A stretch of 64,000 nucleotides of DNA, taken from positions 434,001-498,000 of the forward strand of contig BCIK01000006.1 of NCBI GenBank assembly GCA_039545295.1, written 5' to 3'. Position 1 is the stretch's first letter. Each line of letters begins with the position of its first letter. Shown here piece after piece: positions 58,801 through 64,000 of the stretch. The DNA comes from Udeniomyces pyricola. Its lineage: Eukaryota > Basidiomycota > Tremellomycetes > Cystofilobasidiales > Mrakiaceae. The position numbers were made by a program, and so were the translations under genes. The notes under the pieces are model-generated. The model saw only the letters and a list, made by a program, of their open reading frames with translations, searched no databases and was not told the DNA's origin.

Positions 58801-61693
58801 GTCGGCCAAAGATAATGTCGTAGAACATGATAAGAGCATCCTGTCGGACCCAGTTCCAAGAGGAGTCAAAGTGCCTCGCCTTGAGGGGCTCAAAGATGGG
58901 CTGAATACCCTGAACGTAGTCGTCGCCGTGCTCTCGGTCGATAGAGTCCAGCTTAGCTTGGAGAACGGCCGAATTGGCGCGCTCCTCGTCGGCGAGTCGG
59001 TGTCCAGCTCGGGGATCCTGCTTGAGGTATCGCATGTAAAGCTCGACGTGTTGGGCGGCAAAGGTCTCTTGGTCCTTCTGGAACTGGATGAATTCCTCGG
59101 AGTTAATGACGGGTCCACCAGCACCCCCTCCACCTCCACCTCCTCCACCGCCAGACGAGAGCGAGATACCGGCGCCCTGAGCGTAGGCGGCAACGACCGA
59201 GTCGAGCCAGGCCTTGGCCTCGCCCTCCGATCCGAGTCGCTTGGGGGGCTCCATGGTGATACCGAGGAGGATGGCGGCGTCGGTACGAGAAGGTCCGAGA
59301 CCCCAGGTCTTGGAGATGTGGGCCTTGGCGGCCGAGATGTTGAAACCTCCCGGCATCTTACCACCAATCATCCTCGAGATGAGCGCCGAGGTGCACTTGC
59401 CGATGGCGCCCGAGTAGCCGAAGCCCAAGGCGGAACCGAGCTCGTCGAGAGGAAGCTCCTCACCCTTCTCCGGCGCGGAACCGAACTCGAGCTGAAGGTC
59501 GGAGAGAATCTCGTTTTGGAGTGTCGACTTGCCACCGACGAGGTCCTTGACGGTCTTGGAGAGGGGAATTTCGTCGACCTTCTTCTTGAGCTTCTGGGCA
59601 ATGATGATTCGGAGGGTATCGACAGCCTTGAGAGGGGCATCGGGAACCTCGGCAGCAGGTCCCGACGAAGGAGCAGCAGCGACAGGAGCCGGGGCGGCGG
59701 CAGCAACAGGGGCAGGAGCAGATGGAGCGGCAGGCGAGGCGGCGGCAGGAGCGGCTTCCTCAGCGGCCTCAGCGTCCTCGTACTGGTAGTAGATCTCCTT
59801 CTGGTTCTTGGAGTGGGCAAGAATTTGACGCGTGCGCGAGACCGAGACGTCCTGCTGAGCGTACTTGAGGGCAAGAGTCCGCGAAGCCATGCCGGTAAGG
59901 GTAGGGGAGGGTCCGACTTCAACAAGTCGCTCAAACTGGTAGTAGTCGAAAAGGAGATCCTGAGTCTCGATCCATCGGACAGGACTGAGTGATGGGAACA
60001 GAGAAGAGGAAACAGATAACAATCATGGGCGATTAGCGTCCCTGAGGATACAGACATGGTCAAATTCAGGCTAAAGCTCGACTCACGAAGCAAACTGGTA
60101 GGCGAGGAGCTCGCAGAGGATGTGGTAAGCAAGCTTCTGTCGGTGTTCCGGGGCGTCCCAAGCGGAGTCGGCAGTCGTCTTGATAAGCTTCTCCATTCTT
60201 GGCGAGCCTGTGACAGAGAAAAAGGGGGCCCTACAACGCGTCAGCTCTTGCCTGCAACGCCCGTGTCAGCAAAGTATTCGTGATCATGTCATACGCACCA
60301 GTCTGCGCAAGAATCTTCTCGCAGTAGTCTTTCGAAACTTGGAAGGGCTCAGCCTGAAGAACCAACAAGGGAAATCTGATCAGCATCTGTGCATACAGCT
60401 ACGGTTGGGATAGGGTGAAAGAAGAGGAATGAGACGCTCAGATGATAGGTGGACGTACGATCAAATTGGGGATGTAGAGTCCGACCAGCAGCTCCGGGTT
60501 AAGATCCGCCGAGGAGACCTTCTTGGAGAGATACTTGAGGAAGGGCTGGACACCGGACCAGAGGTCTGTGGTAGGAAGAATGGCGAGCAAATAAGACGGA
60601 TTAGTTGCGATCAGCGACGAACAGAACATACAAACAAATCGCATACTACAGTGAATCTGTGCTTACATTTAGAGTGGAAGGGGACATCGATTCCGGGAAG
60701 GGGGATGGTAGCTGCAGAAAAAGGCAGATTGAGGCACGATGTCAGTGTTGATCTTTTGGTTGTCTTGCATCCACTCATCGCTCATTCCCGGATCCAGTGA
60801 GAACAAACAAGATCGAGCTTCCACCTGCACTCAGAGGGAAAGAAGGGCCAGGAACGAACCGAATCCTCGCTCGAGCTTAACAATGCCATCCTCAGCGGCC
60901 TTCTTCTGGGCAGTCTTTAGCGACTGGTCGACGATCTGGGCGAGCTGTGAGGGTGTAAGTCATGACAAGTGGGGGATAAATAGTACACGATGGGAAAGGC
61001 GGTCACGGGTCAGATGGGTTATCAAGGCGACGGACAATCAACTGGGCTACCCATCAGGGTCACGCCGAAATCGGTGGGGGAGAAACTCGAGCAAGTCAAA
61101 ACGAGGGGCTCCTCAGCACGCACCTTCCTTCGGAGATCCTCCTGCGAGAGCTCAGCCTGGAGCTTCTTCATGTCAATGTTCTGGACCTTGATGTAGTTGA
61201 GGACGTTGGTGAGAGTAGCGAGAGCGAGGTTCTCTCCGGCCGCGACTGTGGATCAGGCAAGCATGAGGCGGAGATCAGCTCGGGCCAGCGAGAGCAAGCG
61301 AGCCATGAGAAAGAGGAAAGGAAGCTTACCATATTGCTGGGGAAGCGCGATGGAGGAAGGGGATCGGAGGTAAGTCAAGCTGTGTGTGGCCTTGAGGGTT
61401 TCACAGGGTATTGCGATGTACTTACAGTGCCTAACGGATAGCGAGACAGACGTATGGGAAGCAATCGGGAAAGGGAAAGATGAGCGTTCGCGTCGTTTGA
61501 GTGGGGGGACAAAGGACAAGCGCCAGCTCGCTCAAGTTCAACCTGTCCTGACAGGGCGAACCAAACGACGAGAGCGAGACGGCTTACCTTCGACGTTGTA
61601 GTTGACGAGCTCGAGCAGCATGCCAGTCTGGTTGGCAATGGTGACGACGAGCTCTCGGAGGAGCAGCTCCTTTCGGGCAAGTTCAGCGGCCAT
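52834..61693 (-). CDS. FAS2: Fatty acid synthase subunit alpha (FAS2) with extended N-terminus
   Basis: Alpha chain of the cytosolic type I fungal fatty acid synthase. Domains in order: C-terminal part of the malonyl/palmitoyl transferase (residues about 1-270, with [15 protein letters not shown] carrying the catalytic His, then [17 protein letters not shown]), an Ala/Pro linker, ACP (phosphopantetheine Ser in [13 protein letters not shown], codon 59525-59527), ketoreductase ([20 protein letters not shown] and [20 protein letters not shown]), ketosynthase (VGACATALQS active Cys; later [17 protein letters not shown] and [12 protein letters not shown]), and phosphopantetheine transferase ([27 protein letters not shown]). 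It ends FVIATAA with TAG at 52834. The start at 61693 ([12 protein letters not shown]) follows a C/T-rich leader in an ACCATGG context. Only about 0.83 kb separates it from the neighbouring gene's stop. Roughly 20 exons, including two micro-exons. Yeast alpha starts about 205 residues later. One ACP domain is seen. Confidence 0.93.
61330..61336 (-). other. 7-nt micro-exon of FAS2
   Basis: The exon is CAATATG, with acceptor CCCCAG (intron 61425-61337) and donor GTAAGC. The next exon starts at 61245 after CACAG. It encodes Gln-Tyr and the first base of Val in NVEGTQYVAAGEN. Confidence 0.85.
61426..61430 (-). other. 5-nt micro-exon of FAS2
   Basis: The exon is GCACT, with acceptor TTAG (intron 61587-61431) and donor GTAAGTA. 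Preceding exon 1 (61693-61588) ends in phase 1. It contributes to Gly-Thr in NVEGTQYVAAGEN, matching the conserved family motif. Confidence 0.85.
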
Positions 61694-62521
61694 GGTCTAT
61701 AAGAGTTGAGATTATCGGGGAGATGGATGGGGTAAGGGGAGGAAGTAAGGGCCAAAAGGTGGGTGGCGAGAGATGGTATCGAGAAATGTGAAAGGCTAGA
61801 CTGATGGAGAGAACGCGAGATGGGAACCGATGCAGAAGAGACGAGATGGAGAGATAGATTGAATGGGAGTCGAGAGGGAGAGTGATGAGGTGGGGGGGAG
61901 AAGGTGAGGGAGGATCAGAGAGAAAGAGAGAGGGTGAAGGCTTCAACCGAATCCCACAAAGAACGAGTCGAAAGGGTTGGGGATTCGAAGCGCCACAGCC
62001 TTGTCCCAAGATCTTGATCCAGCATTATGCGGCTGCTAGCTATAAAGTATCAATCATGCATATATGATGTATGAGCATTCATATGATTCGTAGTCTCATC
62101 AATGATTATCTACTTATGGATCATCATCATACACCACCATGTACTCATACAATCAATCGCATCTTTCGACATCTGGACCCAGTACTTCCGTTGTCTGCTG
62201 GCAGCCGGCCGCGGGATCACTCACTCGACGGCGTGGCTAGTGGCGCCGCCGTCCTTGCGCCGTCCCAACACTATTCTGCGGGCCGGGAATTTGGGGTAGG
62301 CCCGGTTTCCTCCGAACCCTCATAACCAGTCATAATCTCATGCAACCTCATGCAGTTGATATTATCACCAGTTGTCCCAAGCTAATCACGCGTCAACTAC
62401 AAACAGTACATGTCCCTGCATATACCTGCACTACTGTATATCATGTGATTTTTTTTTATTTTTATTTTATTTTTGGTTATACCTGCTCAATTGAATTCAG
62501 GTCAAACAATGAATAATGTCC
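61694..62521 (-). promoter_or_regulatory. FAS2 upstream region
   Basis: About 0.83 kb between the CTU2 stop and the FAS2 start. The FAS2-proximal 300 bp is C/T-rich on the minus strand (leader and promoter), and the distal part is A/T-rich with TATATG and a T/A run near 62449-62475. It holds no coding sequence for the remaining transferase, dehydratase or enoylreductase domains. Confidence 0.6.
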
Positions 62522-64000
62522 TCACTCATCTTCCCCATCACTCAACAGCCAACCCTCTTCCTTCCATTCCTTCTCGAGCTCTTTGCCTCCCTTGTTCTCT
62601 CTCCTCATGTCCCGCTCCAAGTTGCCCCTCACCCATCCAGGAAGCCTCGCCTGACCCTCTGGTATCTGAACAGGTGCAAGGTTGCCCCCGCCAGCCGCTC
62701 CAGCGGGAGACACGAGTGTCGTCAAGCAAGCGTAGCACAAGCGCCGTTCCACAGGAGCCTGCTTGCGCTCACGGTCAGACTTTTCGTCCGAATCCACCGA
62801 GGCTCTTAACGGTTCTACAGAGACACCGTCAACCCCTGCTCGTGAAGGGTGCGAAGCCGGAAGGCTTGTCAACGATGTCGAGGCCAGCCATTCCGATGGC
62901 GAAGGATCCGCTGGGAGCTCGCACAACGGGCAGACTGGACCTTGATACGATTCAGAAGAGCTCGCGGGCGATTGGAGATCGGCTCCGGCGAAAACGAGTT
63001 TGGAGGTAGTCCGAGCAATGGTCGAGACGGTGGAGGGATGCGTTCGATCGAGGGTTTGGATGAATTCTACATGGTCCAGCCCAGAAACGAAGGGGTAAAT
63101 GCACGTTAGTCTGGTGGCCTTCATATCTACCAAGTACTGAAGTCAACAGAGAGATCAAGAATACAAAGAACACGGACCCTGAGTAAGGCGCTCGATGCTC
63201 TTGGGAGCCTTGGCCTTGCCCTCTGATGGACCTCCACCTTGGTTGAGCTCATCCTCGATGCCAAACGTCCTCAACCGTCTATGCCAGGCGTACCATCCAA
63301 GCTCCTTGCTCCCAATTCCACTCAACGGCCTGACCTCTTTCACACCTGGTCCTCCAGATGCTTGGCCAAGCTTGGAAAGGTGTGTGAACGACGTCGAGAC
63401 GGAGAGAGGAAGCGTGTACCCCTTCCCAGACGAAGCTTGCGAGATCATAAGCGACGCAAGCCGAGTCGAGGTGACACCGGTCAAAAGGAGGGTCGAGGGC
63501 GTTCCTAGGGTGGGAGACGAGAGAGAGGAGGCCAACCGTGAGAGAAGCGAGGTAAGGAGGAGCGCATTGAGTGCCGGGTGAGAGGGCGCAGGAAGAGTCG
63601 AGAGTAGAGAGGTGTAAGCTTGACGCGACGAGGCGTACGCCGTGTCCTGTACGGTGGGAAGGATGGATGTCTTGAGGACTGTATCAAGGATAGTATCACA
63701 CGCCGTGAGCAAGGGTGAAGATACCGCGCCCAACCAAGGTTCAGCTGAATGGCAACCGCAACTTACCTCGTCCAGGTTGCACCTCAATGCCAACACCCTT
63801 GCTTTCCTTCTGCTCAAATGCCTCCTCCACACCGACCCGGACAAACTCAAATCCAAATTGCTCGCTCATCTTCCTCAAGCTCGCCTCCAATCCGCCATCC
63901 CCATTAGCGGCATCCTTACCCCCGCTGAAATCGACCCACCCGACGACGATTCTACCCCACCTTTCCCTGCCCTTGCCTCGGCCACCGTTTCCAACGCTAG
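62522..64000 (-). CDS. CTU2: Cytoplasmic tRNA 2-thiolation protein 2 (5'-partial)
   Basis: Ctu2/Ncs2, partner of Ctu1/Ncs6 in thiolation of wobble uridine (mcm5s2U) of cytosolic tRNAs for Lys, Glu and Gln. The start lies past the right end. The visible part begins GRIVVGWVDFSGG, then MSEQFGFEFVRVGVEEAFE. After an intron near 63710-63766 comes LLLTGVTSTRLASLMISQAS, then EVRPLSGIGSKELGWYAWHR, the block LDRTHPSTVSTIARTTSKLV, and a C-terminal zinc-ribbon-like pair: CPLCELPADPS and LCYACLTTL. It ends EGWLLSDGEDE at 62522. The PSTVSTIARTTSKL and paired CxxC blocks identify the family. The spacing and gene order give no link to FAS2 function. Confidence 0.85.

Noticed and set aside
58871..59992. 373-codon open frame antisense to FAS2
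   Set aside because: It lies exactly opposite a long FAS2 exon with clear ACP and linker homology. Its product is low-complexity and its openness follows from strong codon bias in FAS2.

Overview
The window is nuclear DNA from an intron-rich fungus, most likely a basidiomycete yeast and perhaps a tremellomycete. Genes are cut into many short exons by GT..AG introns of roughly 50-160 bp. Intergenic spaces are short and C/T-rich. The gene set is eukaryotic: nucleoporin, 40S ribosomal protein, Ras, mitochondrial porin and type I fungal fatty acid synthase. A Stealth-type sugar phosphotransferase related to cryptococcal Xpt1 fits a tremellomycete, but that placement is inference. Runs of N next to homopolymers show a draft assembly. 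No CRISPR array, insertion sequence, rRNA or tRNA gene was found.

Layout, left to right: the 3' part of an NSP1/Nup62 nucleoporin (+); a long unrecognised low-complexity protein (+); RPS20 (-); a small CDC25-like rhodanese phosphatase (-); a GNAT acetyltransferase (-); a Ras GTPase (+); an Srs2-like UvrD helicase (+); an unrecognised Ser/Pro-rich protein (-); a membrane-anchored pepsin-like aspartic protease (-); an MCT-type MFS transporter (+); mitochondrial porin VDAC (-); a small unknown protein (+); a TCP11/Sok1-domain protein (+); a Mn-type cation diffusion facilitator (+); the Stealth protein (+); the fatty acid synthase alpha subunit FAS2 (-); and the 3' part of the tRNA thiolation gene CTU2/NCS2 (-). 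The genes are housekeeping or signalling genes and do not form an obvious functional cluster.

The most unusual features are in gene structure. FAS2 begins about 205 residues upstream of the usual yeast alpha start. It therefore carries the C-terminal part of the malonyl/palmitoyl transferase, including its catalytic His, which yeast keeps on the beta chain. Its 5' end also contains two successive micro-exons of 5 and 7 nt that restore a conserved motif exactly. NSP1 has a row of small, symmetric phase 2-2 exons, each encoding one GLFGAKPA repeat. Ras has a 12-nt exon encoding four residues of the effector loop.
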